DNA of 22,620 nt from Akkermansiaceae bacterium UBA5688 (GTDB taxonomy: Bacteria; Verrucomicrobiota; Verrucomicrobiia; Verrucomicrobiales; Akkermansiaceae). Position 1 is the first letter of the stretch. Each line of letters opens with the position of its first letter. Shown piece by piece: positions 1-6,271 of the stretch. The stretch is taken from contig DIHU01000045.1 in the NCBI GenBank assembly GCA_002420315.1, positions 5,988 through 28,607 of the forward strand, read 5' to 3'. The position numbers and the translations under genes are program-made. The notes under the pieces were generated by a model, which searched no databases, had not been told where the DNA came from, and worked only from the letters and a program-made list of their open reading frames with translations.

Positions 1-228
1 CACGGTTACGGCGGACAACTCGCTGTTATCGACTTTCCCTGGAAGGCAGTCCGCCAAAAAGCTAAAAGTAAGAAGCCCGGAAAATGGCAGCTCTACAACA
101 TCCGGAAAGATCCGGCTGAAGGTAACGATCTTGCCGAACAACGTCCTGAGATTGTAAATCGACTCGAAGGCGCTTTCAAGAATGACAGGACACCGAATGC
201 ACGCGCAAAACTGCCACTCTACGATTAA
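1..228 (+). CDS. sulfatase, C-terminal fragment (gene enters from upstream)
   Basis: The frame is open from the first base and ends at a TAA. The 75 visible residues match the C-terminal end of formylglycine-dependent sulfatases of the arylsulfatase family: the segment 'WQLYNIRKDPAEGNDLAEQ', then 'PEIVNRLEGAF', is the usual closing strand and helix of that fold. These enzymes remove sulfate esters, typically from polysaccharides, and are usually exported. The catalytic Cys/Ser motif and any signal peptide lie outside the window, so substrate and location cannot be judged. A following 270-base gap and a separate promoter for rplI suggest that this gene ends its own transcription unit. The family call is fairly sure; the specificity is unknown. 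Confidence 0.8.
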   Translation, partial: HGYGGQLAVIDFPWKAVRQKAKSKKPGKWQLYNIRKDPAEGNDLAEQRPEIVNRLEGAFKNDRTPNARAKLPLYD

Positions 229-436
229 AAAAGAGGCTAAGCTCTAATTCTACAAAGAATTTTGGAACCTCCGTCCCTCTCAAATGCAGAGCTAAGAGAT
301 CCCCCTCACCGACCAGCTCAATTAAACTCTCTCCAAATGAGAGAAATTTTTGACTCTCCCCACAAATCCCCAACCTAGCAGACCTTCAATTCACCTTTAT
401 TTTTGGCAGAGATTATTAATCTACTCTGATAATTCC

Positions 437-465
437 TTGACTGCCACGCTTCAAATCCCTATCTC
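437..465 (+). promoter_or_regulatory. candidate sigma-70-type promoter of rplI
   Basis: TTGACT (437-442) and TATCTC (460-465) are separated by 17 bases. This would place the transcription start about 25-30 bases before the rplI ATG. The leader is pyrimidine-rich and shows no Shine-Dalgarno sequence. The -10 box is imperfect, so this is a motif-based guess. Confidence 0.45.
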
Positions 466-498
466 CCGCGCTCCCGAGAACCCTCTCCCTTTAAATCA

Positions 499-966
499 AT
501 GGCCCAGACTGAAGTAATCCTCCGCGAAAAAGTAGACAACCTTGGCGCTGAAGCTGATGTCGTCAAAGTGAAAGCTGGCTTTGCCCGCAATTTCCTGATC
601 CCTGCAGGTAAGGCCTATGAAGCGACTCAGGGCAATTTGCGCCAAATCGAGAACCTACAAGCTGCTCGCGCCAAGCGCGAGACTGAAGAGCTCAATGAGG
701 CTCAAGAGCTTGCTAGCAAAATTTCCCGTATTAAAGCCAAGTTAACTCTCGATGTAGGCAAGAACGGCAAGGCTTTTGGGTCCGTCACAACCATCGATAT
801 ACAGAAAGCACTTGAGGATAAGGGGGTTTCGATCGACCGAACTTCAATCCAGCTTAACAAGCCTATTAAATCGACGGGTAATAGCGAGGTTGAGATCAAG
901 CTTCATACTGAAGTGACTACCTCTCTTAAGGTTAGCGTCGAAGCCACGGAAGCGCCTACTACCTAA
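499..966 (+). CDS. rplI: 50S ribosomal protein L9
   Basis: The 155-residue product is close to the usual L9 length of about 150. The N-terminal rRNA-binding domain is typical: 'VILREKVDNLGAEADVVKVKAGFARNFLIP' spans roughly residues 6-35 (interrupted here only as a citation of conserved positions), with the G/A/R/N/L/P pattern of the family. A long connecting helix rich in K/E (about 45-80) and a C-terminal domain beginning near 'GKNGKAFGSVT' follow. L9 binds 23S rRNA at the base of the L1 stalk. Here it stands alone: the usual partners rpsF, ssb and rpsR are not next to it. A promoter lies upstream and an intrinsic terminator downstream, so it looks monocistronic. The ATG has no Shine-Dalgarno but is preceded by TCCCTTTA. 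Confidence 0.96.
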   Translation: MAQTEVILREKVDNLGAEADVVKVKAGFARNFLIPAGKAYEATQGNLRQIENLQAARAKRETEELNEAQELASKISRIKAKLTLDVGKNGKAFGSVTTIDIQKALEDKGVSIDRTSIQLNKPIKSTGNSEVEIKLHTEVTTSLKVSVEATEAPTT

Positions 967-990
967 AAGTAATTCGTCGATCATATTTTC

Positions 991-1023
991 AAAAAGCCCA
1001 GTCATGACGACCGGGCTTTTTTG
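991..1023 (+). terminator. intrinsic terminator of rplI
   Basis: The left arm AAAAAGCCC (991-999) pairs with GGGCTTTTT (1013-1021) around an inner segment, and the right arm merges into a T-run. It ends 25 bases after the rplI stop codon. It abuts or overlaps the beginning of the murI open frame, so a TTG start for murI at 1021 would sit in the T-run. Confidence 0.85.
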
Positions 1024-1062
1024 TCGTTTTCAGTCGGAGATTTAAGCGACAGAATAAATGGA

Positions 1063-1830
1063 GTGATTGGTATCCTTGATTCCGGTGTTGGCGGCTTCTC
1101 CGTCATGCGGGAAATACGTGCACAGCTCCCAGAACAATCGCTCACTTACATAGGAGACACCGCTTGGTGTCCCTACGGGAATAAAGAGTTTTCTGAAATT
1201 CGGGATCGAACTTTGGCTCTGAGCGATTTCCTGATCAACAAAGGGGCCGAAACCATAGTGATCGCCTGTAATTCCGCCACAATCGTAGCAATCGAAGAAC
1301 TTCGGTCTAGGCATTGCATTCCTTTTGTTGGAATGGAGCCGGGCGTCAAACCAGCTTCTGAGCTGACTCAAACAGGCACAATTGGGGTCCTTGCTACCGA
1401 AGCCTCTCTAGCAGGGGAAAAATTCCATAGTCTCGTTGCAACCCACGCTCAGGATCTCCGAGTCATCACACAACCCTGCCCCAAGTTCGTTGAATTCGTG
1501 GAACGAGGAATTCTAGAAGGAGACCAAGTTAATCAAGCTATCGATGAATACACATCTAGCATTTTAGCAGCAAATGCTGATGTCTTTATTCTTGGCTGTA
1601 GCCACTATCCATTCTTACGCCCCGCTCTAGAGGCTCGCCTCCCCGACCATATACAGTTTATTGATACAGGTAGCGCTATTGCGCGAAGAGTCAGCCGACA
1701 ATCCTTGAGCACTCCCGAGCAAAATGAGGTTGATTTCTTGACGACAGGAGACCCAAAAGAATTCTCTAGACTCTGTGGAATCCTGATTCCAGAACTTCCT
1801 TCCGCTTGCCAACATTTTATCCTGCCATGA
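1063..1830 (+). CDS. murI: glutamate racemase
   Basis: This enzyme converts L-glutamate to D-glutamate for peptidoglycan, in the cytoplasm, and belongs to the cofactor-independent Asp/Glu racemase family. With the GTG start at 1063 the protein has 255 residues and begins MIGILDSGVGG, the conserved N-terminal motif. The two catalytic cysteines are visible in 'VIACNSAT' (Cys69) and 'LGCSHYPF' (Cys179, with His181). The frame is open further upstream to a TTG at 1021, but that codon lies in the T-run of the rplI terminator, and the family needs only a few residues before the motif. GTG is therefore preferred, although neither start has a good Shine-Dalgarno. The stop overlaps the next ATG as ATGA. 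Identification is firm; the start is moderately sure. Confidence 0.93.
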   Translation: MIGILDSGVGGFSVMREIRAQLPEQSLTYIGDTAWCPYGNKEFSEIRDRTLALSDFLINKGAETIVIACNSATIVAIEELRSRHCIPFVGMEPGVKPASELTQTGTIGVLATEASLAGEKFHSLVATHAQDLRVITQPCPKFVEFVERGILEGDQVNQAIDEYTSSILAANADVFILGCSHYPFLRPALEARLPDHIQFIDTGSAIARRVSRQSLSTPEQNEVDFLTTGDPKEFSRLCGILIPELPSACQHFILP

Positions 1831-2663
1831 AAAAATTCCCTCTTATCGTAATTCTACTGACCATTTCCGGCTTCACTTATTGGGCCTTTACAAAAAGGGC
1901 CTCTCCCTCCGGAGATGACCGAGAGATTGGGATTAAGAACGACATAGAGGATAATTCGGAATATTGGGAATCTGTCACCACCGCCGACCAGACTCTTGTT
2001 GAATATCAGCCTCCTAATCCTGAACACGATTTTTATTCTGATGGACCTAAAACTAGGGATGGCATTGGCAAGTATTATCAAGGACGAGAGATCGCCTACG
2101 TGATGGGCCACCCTGCTATCAACTGGCTGGAGCGACGGGAACGGGAACAGGAAGAAGCTCCCACAAAAGCTCTCGATTTAATCAAGCTAGCTCCAGGCGA
2201 GGTTCTAGCTGATATCGGAGCTGGTTCCGGATACTACAGCCTCCGGATTGCAATGAATCACCTTAACTCAAGGGTGGTTGCGGTCGACATCCAACCAGAG
2301 ATGATTGATTTCCTGAAAGGGAAAGCGAAGCAGTTAGACATCAAAAATGTTTCCCCTCACCTCGGTAAAATCGATGACATCGGTCTTCCCGCTCAGTCCA
2401 TCGATGCAGCTCTAATGGTCGACGCATATCATGAATTTTCGCACCCTTATGAAATGATGGCGTCCATCGCTTTCGCTCTTAAGCCAGGAGGACGAGTTTT
2501 ACTTCTTGAATACCGCGAAGAAGATCCCGGTGTTCCCATCAAGCCACTTCATAAAATGAGCCAAGATCAAGCCAAGAAAGAAATGGCTCTCGCTGGCCTT
2601 GTGTGGGACGAAACAATCAATGATTTGCCATGGCAGCACTTCATGGTATTTCGAAAGCCATGA
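1827..2663 (+). CDS. membrane-anchored class I SAM-dependent methyltransferase
   Basis: The 278-residue product opens with a basic N-terminus and a hydrophobic stretch (about residues 5-20, 'PLIVILLTISGFTYW'), then a spacer of roughly 60-80 residues, then a methyltransferase domain. SAM-binding motif I is 'ADIGAGSGYYS' (near 128-138), the acidic post-I residue is in 'VVAVDIQPEMI' (Asp154), and a 'DAYHEF' segment follows near 199-204. The first hydrophobic segment lacks a convincing lipobox or signal-peptidase site, so a membrane anchor is likeliest. The conserved-looking segment 'GREIAYVMGHPAINWLERRE' before the domain looks specific to this subgroup, whose substrate I do not know. The ATG at 1827 overlaps the murI stop, and the end overlaps tilS. 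An in-frame ATG at 1806 exists but would spoil the N-terminal hydrophobic segment. Confidence 0.8.
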   Translation: MKKFPLIVILLTISGFTYWAFTKRASPSGDDREIGIKNDIEDNSEYWESVTTADQTLVEYQPPNPEHDFYSDGPKTRDGIGKYYQGREIAYVMGHPAINWLERREREQEEAPTKALDLIKLAPGEVLADIGAGSGYYSLRIAMNHLNSRVVAVDIQPEMIDFLKGKAKQLDIKNVSPHLGKIDDIGLPAQSIDAALMVDAYHEFSHPYEMMASIAFALKPGGRVLLLEYREEDPGVPIKPLHKMSQDQAKKEMALAGLVWDETINDLPWQHFMVFRKP

Positions 2664-3577
2664 TCCCGCCCCCAAAATGGCTGGATCCAAAAGAGCCCTA
2701 CCTCCTCGGTCTATCCGGCGGTAGAGATTCCGTCGCATTATATCACTGGCTCTCCGAAAATGGTTTTCAAAAAATCATTTGTTGCCATTTGAATCACGGA
2801 CTACGCGATGATGAGTCCGACGATGATGAGAGATTTCTTCGTAAACTTGTGGGCGCAGATCTCAGGGTTGGCCGAGTCAATGTTACTGAACTGGCTAAAA
2901 GTGAAAGCCTCTCTATCGAAACTGCGGCCCGAGACGCGCGGCATCGTTTTTTCGAGAAATGTGCCACCCAAACGGGAATCAATCATATTCTCCTTGCTCA
3001 TCACGCCGACGATCAGGCTGAAACTATTCTTTTCAACCTCCTCCGAGGTGCCGCAGGCCTCAAAGGAATGAAGACTCGGCAAGAGCTCGGACCTTTAACT
3101 TTCCTCAGACCATTTTTGAAGGTTCGTAGGGAAACCATTAATCAATATCTCTCAAGTCTCAACCATTCCTTCCGCGACGATTCCTCAAACCTCGAACCAT
3201 TTGCAACCCGTAATCGACTCAGAAACGAGGTGATTCCACTACTTTCTGAAATTATGAAGCGGGATATCATCCCGAATATCCTACGTGCCTCTGATCATCA
3301 TCGGAAACTTGAAAATACTGCTGACACTTATCTATCAAGTGTCGAAATTCTCGATCCACAGGGAAGACTTCACCTTCCTACTCTTCGAAGTCTTCCACAA
3401 GCCCTTCAAAAGCGAGCAATTCACCAATTCCTCTTATCTCACCAAATCCCTAATCTTACCTCAGCACACGTCGAACAAGCCCTCACAATCACAACCCCAG
3501 ATGCCCCTCCGTCCATAAACCTCCCTGGGGGGCAACGTTTGCGGCGGAAGGAGGCACGTCTATTTATTAGCCCATGA
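2660..3577 (+). CDS. tilS: tRNA(Ile)-lysidine synthase
   Basis: TilS attaches lysine to cytidine 34 of the CAU-anticodon tRNA(Ile), switching it from Met to Ile decoding. The 305-residue protein has the N-type ATP pyrophosphatase loop 'GLSGGRDSVAL' (SGGRDS at 19-24), 'HLNHGLR' near 43-49, and the family motif 'LLAHHADDQAET' (about 111-122) followed by 'NLLRGAAGLKGM'. The 'FATRNRLRNEVIPLL' segment near residue 171 is also typical. At about 300 residues it lacks most of the long C-terminal tRNA-binding extension of E. coli TilS (about 430), but short forms occur in other phyla. The ATG at 2660 overlaps the methyltransferase stop (ATGA). An in-frame ATG at 2630 is possible but would give a 34-base overlap. 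Confidence 0.92.
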   Translation: MIPPPKWLDPKEPYLLGLSGGRDSVALYHWLSENGFQKIICCHLNHGLRDDESDDDERFLRKLVGADLRVGRVNVTELAKSESLSIETAARDARHRFFEKCATQTGINHILLAHHADDQAETILFNLLRGAAGLKGMKTRQELGPLTFLRPFLKVRRETINQYLSSLNHSFRDDSSNLEPFATRNRLRNEVIPLLSEIMKRDIIPNILRASDHHRKLENTADTYLSSVEILDPQGRLHLPTLRSLPQALQKRAIHQFLLSHQIPNLTSAHVEQALTITTPDAPPSINLPGGQRLRRKEARLFISP

Positions 3578-4032
3578 AATTCCTCCTTCTTATTTCGTTA
3601 TTTCTCGTATCCTGCGGCAACAAGGCATCACCAGACGAACTCAAAAAACGCAAGGATATCGCTAGTTCAAATCAAATCATTGTAGGTCGTATCGCTTCGG
3701 TCTCCAGACGCGGTAAGTTCGTCCTTATTCAAAAATTAGGAACAGGAACGCTTCCGAAAGGAGTTATTTACCAATCAAGAGGTCCTGATGGCCGCACGGC
3801 ATCCCTTCGTCTCTCTGGCGAACGAATCCGAGATTTTTTCGCGGCCGATTTGTTAAGTGGAAAAACAGAAAAAGGTAATGCGGTGATAGCATATCGATAC
3901 CCGAGGGGAAGGCAGACTACTGAGGAGAATAAGATACAGCCAGAGGACGAGACTAATGGTGTTACGAAAGAAAATTTAGATGAAGATGGATTACCTGCAG
4001 ACGATCAAGTGCCCCAAACTATCAGGGATTAG
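3574..4032 (+). CDS. small lipoprotein of unknown function
   Basis: The 152-residue product starts with a clear lipoprotein signal: MKFLLLISLFLVSC, with lipobox LVSC and the lipidated Cys at 14. Residues about 33-110 alternate hydrophobic and polar ('QIIVGRIASVSRRGKFVLIQ', 'TASLRLSGERIRDFFAADLLSG'), suggesting a small beta-barrel or OB-like domain. This is a guess from the pattern. The last 40 residues are acidic and probably disordered. I do not recognise a named family. It is the last gene of the ATGA-linked run that begins at murI, and its ATG overlaps the tilS stop. It probably sits in the periplasm, attached to a membrane. Confidence 0.75.
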   Translation: MKFLLLISLFLVSCGNKASPDELKKRKDIASSNQIIVGRIASVSRRGKFVLIQKLGTGTLPKGVIYQSRGPDGRTASLRLSGERIRDFFAADLLSGKTEKGNAVIAYRYPRGRQTTEENKIQPEDETNGVTKENLDEDGLPADDQVPQTIRD

Positions 4033-4097
4033 GGCTAATTATCTACTCCTTATTGTGAGCCAAACCCACTTTATTTAAAAAAATTTATCTTTATCAC

Positions 4098-4127
4098 TTG
4101 ATTGCACTCCATTTTTCTTGGTAATAC
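4098..4127 (+). promoter_or_regulatory. candidate sigma-70-type promoter of the MarR-family gene
   Basis: TTGATT (4098-4103) and TAATAC (4122-4127) are 18 bases apart in an AT-rich 154-base gap. They would give a leader of roughly 55 bases. No convincing palindromic MarR operator was seen between the boxes. Confidence 0.45.
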
Positions 4128-4186
4128 TCCTCACGAAGTTACTAGGGCATCCTAAATATCTAAATAATTAAAAAAACCGATATACC

Positions 4187-4648
4187 ATGAAAGCAAGCAC
4201 ACTCAACACCTCAAGCCCACGTAAAGTGGATCCAAACCGATTGGCTGACTTTGTGATGATGACCCAGCGATCATGTATCTTGAATCTTTCTAGTGAATTG
4301 AACCGGGGAAACATTTCTTTCCCTCAGTTTTTCCTCCTCACCTACCTTTCTAGCGAGGACTATCTTACCATGTCAGCCATCGCTAAAAAGATGGGACACT
4401 CTACCGCAGCCGCTACCGGACTCGTAGATCGCCTTGAGAAACTTGGTTTTGTCGAGCGTGTTCATGCTGCAGAAGACCGCCGTAAAATTATGGTTCGCAT
4501 AACTAGCTGCGGATCTGAAATTGTTTCAACCATGCGTGAGCACATCGCTTCCGAATTAGCTAATATAATGGAAGACCTTGATGATGTCGACGCATCTTCA
4601 GTCGCTGCAGCCAACCAAGCGATCGAAGGCAAAAATCTGGAATCATAG
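4187..4648 (+). CDS. MarR-family transcriptional regulator
   Basis: The 153-residue length is normal for MarR proteins, which are dimeric winged-helix repressors or activators. The core is 'FPQFFLLTYLSSEDYLTMS' (about 45-63), then the recognition helix region 'AIAKKMGHSTAAATGLVDRLEKLGFVER' (about 64-91, conserved LVDRLEKLGFVER), and the wing 'EDRRKIMVRIT' with the signature D-R-R at 97-99. A C-terminal helix completes the dimer interface. Ligand and targets cannot be read from the sequence. The gene has its own promoter region and is followed by a strong hairpin, so it is probably monocistronic. Neighbours give no clear hint of its regulon. Confidence 0.9.
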   Translation: MKASTLNTSSPRKVDPNRLADFVMMTQRSCILNLSSELNRGNISFPQFFLLTYLSSEDYLTMSAIAKKMGHSTAAATGLVDRLEKLGFVERVHAAEDRRKIMVRITSCGSEIVSTMREHIASELANIMEDLDDVDASSVAAANQAIEGKNLES

Positions 4649-4694
4649 CAACTTCCAAATCAAATGTTCGTGAAGGAAACTTTGCGAATTTGAA

Positions 4695-4740
4695 ACGCTT
4701 CCTCTACGCTCTCGAGCGTGCAGGAAGCGTCTTTCTTTTT
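4695..4740 (+). terminator. strong hairpin with T-rich tail after the MarR-family gene, overlapping the pgeF start
   Basis: ACGCTTCCT (4695-4703) pairs perfectly with AGGAAGCGT (4722-4730). After one mismatch and a wobble, ACGCT (4706-4710) pairs with AGCGT (4715-4719) around a four-base loop. CTTTCTTTTT follows. This is the form of an intrinsic terminator, but the 3' arm holds the only upstream start codon of the pgeF frame (GTG 4718) and an AGGAAG (4722-4727) that resembles a ribosome-binding site. Confidence 0.7.
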
Positions 4741-5371
4741 GGCTCCGATTATTCGATCGAAGAACCATTGTGCCGCCTTCGTCGAGCGTATTCCTGGTGT
4801 CCGAACCTCTACCAACAAAGAAGAGACATTAACCCAGCTTACCAATCATCACTCAGCTGTGGCTCAATCGTTAGGTTTTAGCCAAATTTTTCATGCCGAA
4901 CAGATTCACGGAGACAAAATCACCGCAATTACGAAAGAATCCCCAACCATATCTCCAGGAGTCGATGGCCTTATAACGTCAGAAAATACTCTTCTGGGGA
5001 TCCATGTCGCTGATTGCGGCGCACTTTACCTACTCGATCAAAAAACTGGAGCAATTGGACTTCTTCATTCTGGAAAAAAAGGGACCGAGCTCAACATCAC
5101 TAGAAGTGCGATTCAAGCAATGCATCAAAACTTCCAAACTGACCCCTCAGATCTTGTGGCTGTTTTAGCGCCCTGTATCCGTCCACCGCATTATGAAGTT
5201 GATTTTGCCAAAACCATCCGAGATCAAGCAATCAACTCGGGAATCATACCAGAAAACTTCCACGATTCTGGTCTTTGCACCGCTTCTGACCTCAAAAGAT
5301 TCTATTCTTATCGTCGTGAGAAAGGAAACACCGGACGACACCTCGCTTTAATTGGACATTATTCCTCATGA
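4718..5371 (+). CDS. pgeF: PgeF/YfiH family protein (multicopper-oxidase-like laccase domain; peptidoglycan editing or purine nucleoside activity)
   Basis: The frame matches the YfiH/PgeF family. Members remove wrongly incorporated residues from peptidoglycan precursors or act on purine nucleosides, with a metal held by His-Cys-His. All three are present: His64 in 'AEQIHGD', Cys100 in 'VADCGALYL' and His117 in 'LLHSGKKGTE'. The last motif is HSGKKG rather than the common HAGWRG. With GTG 4718 the protein has 217 residues, somewhat short for the family (about 240). An in-frame stop at 4691 rules out a longer frame. The GTG lies inside a hairpin, so TTG 4739, with AGGAAG 11 bases ahead, is an alternative start. 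The stop overlaps ispE as ATGA. Confidence 0.82.
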   Translation: MQEASFFLAPIIRSKNHCAAFVERIPGVRTSTNKEETLTQLTNHHSAVAQSLGFSQIFHAEQIHGDKITAITKESPTISPGVDGLITSENTLLGIHVADCGALYLLDQKTGAIGLLHSGKKGTELNITRSAIQAMHQNFQTDPSDLVAVLAPCIRPPHYEVDFAKTIRDQAINSGIIPENFHDSGLCTASDLKRFYSYRREKGNTGRHLALIGHYSS

Positions 5372-6201
5372 GCACACTCACAGTCTACCCCCCCGCCAAA
5401 ATCAACCTCTCGTTGAAAATCACCGGTAAGCGCGATGATGGTTTCCACGAACTAGAAACTCTTGTTCTACCCTTGCCTGGGCTAACAGATGAACTTCATT
5501 TTGAGGCAGCAACTAAATTCACTCTGCATTGCGACACTCCAGGCGTTCCAACAAATCAATCCAACCTGGTTTCTCGCGCCCTCCGTCTCTTTGAAGAAAA
5601 CACCGGGAAAGAGGCACCCTATCGAGTCACCCTGAAAAAAAGAATCCCACATGGCGCAGGACTCGGCGGGGGGAGCTCAGATGCCGCATCCACTTTTTTG
5701 GCACTCAACCAACTCACGGGAGCCTCTGTTCCACTTTCAAGGCTAGCACAATGGGCTGGAGAACTCGGCTCCGATATCCCTCTCTTCATTTATGAATCAG
5801 CCAGTTGGTGCCGAGGAAAAGGGGAGATTGTAGAACCTGTTGATCTAAAATGGACCTTTCCGATTCTCCTCTTTAAGCCAAGCTTCTCTATCCCGACTCC
5901 CTGGGCCTATTCCCGCTTGAGCAACTCCCTAGAAATCCCAGGAATTTCTTACGGTTCGATAAAAGTAGGCGAAATAGACCTCTACAATGATCTTGAACGA
6001 CCCGTTTTTGAAAAGCATCGTTTCTTGGCCGAACTGAAGCAATTCCTTCTAGAGCAGCCAGAAACTCAAAACTCCATGATGTCAGGGTCGGGCTCTACGG
6101 TCTTTGCGGTGCTGAACGACCAGAAGGATGCAGCGCCACTCATAGAACGAACACTTAGGGAACTTGATCCAACCCTCTGGACACACCTTGCGATCTTTTA
6201 A
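5368..6201 (+). CDS. ispE: 4-diphosphocytidyl-2-C-methyl-D-erythritol kinase
   Basis: IspE phosphorylates CDP-methylerythritol in the MEP route to isoprenoid precursors. The 277-residue protein belongs to the GHMP kinases. It has 'PAKINLSLKITGKRDDGFHEL' conserved positions near 9-29 (catalytic Lys11), the glycine-rich ATP loop 'PHGAGLGGGSSDAA' (94-107), the catalytic Asp136 in 'LGSDIPLF', and the C-terminal 'MSGSGSTVFAV' (238-248). Length is typical. It is translationally coupled to pgeF through an ATGA overlap and is separated from clpX by 70 bases. Confidence 0.95.
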   Translation: MSTLTVYPPAKINLSLKITGKRDDGFHELETLVLPLPGLTDELHFEAATKFTLHCDTPGVPTNQSNLVSRALRLFEENTGKEAPYRVTLKKRIPHGAGLGGGSSDAASTFLALNQLTGASVPLSRLAQWAGELGSDIPLFIYESASWCRGKGEIVEPVDLKWTFPILLFKPSFSIPTPWAYSRLSNSLEIPGISYGSIKVGEIDLYNDLERPVFEKHRFLAELKQFLLEQPETQNSMMSGSGSTVFAVLNDQKDAAPLIERTLRELDPTLWTHLAIF

Positions 6202-6271
6202 TTAATCACGCGACACCACTCACTCAAAGTGCTAAACTGACTGCAGAAAGCCCCGCTAACTCCCTTTATTC

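Noticed and set aside
239..293. Inverted words AGCTCT/AGAGCT and a small AATTCT/AGAATT hairpin (246-261) after the sulfatase gene
   Set aside because: Short, AT-rich stems without a T-run; not enough for a terminator call.
176..373. 65-codon minus-strand frame after the sulfatase
   Set aside because: Overlaps the sulfatase end, has no recognisable content and no start signal.
1042..1371. 109-codon minus-strand frame inside murI
   Set aside because: Antisense to a clearly conserved enzyme; no family likeness or ribosome-binding site.
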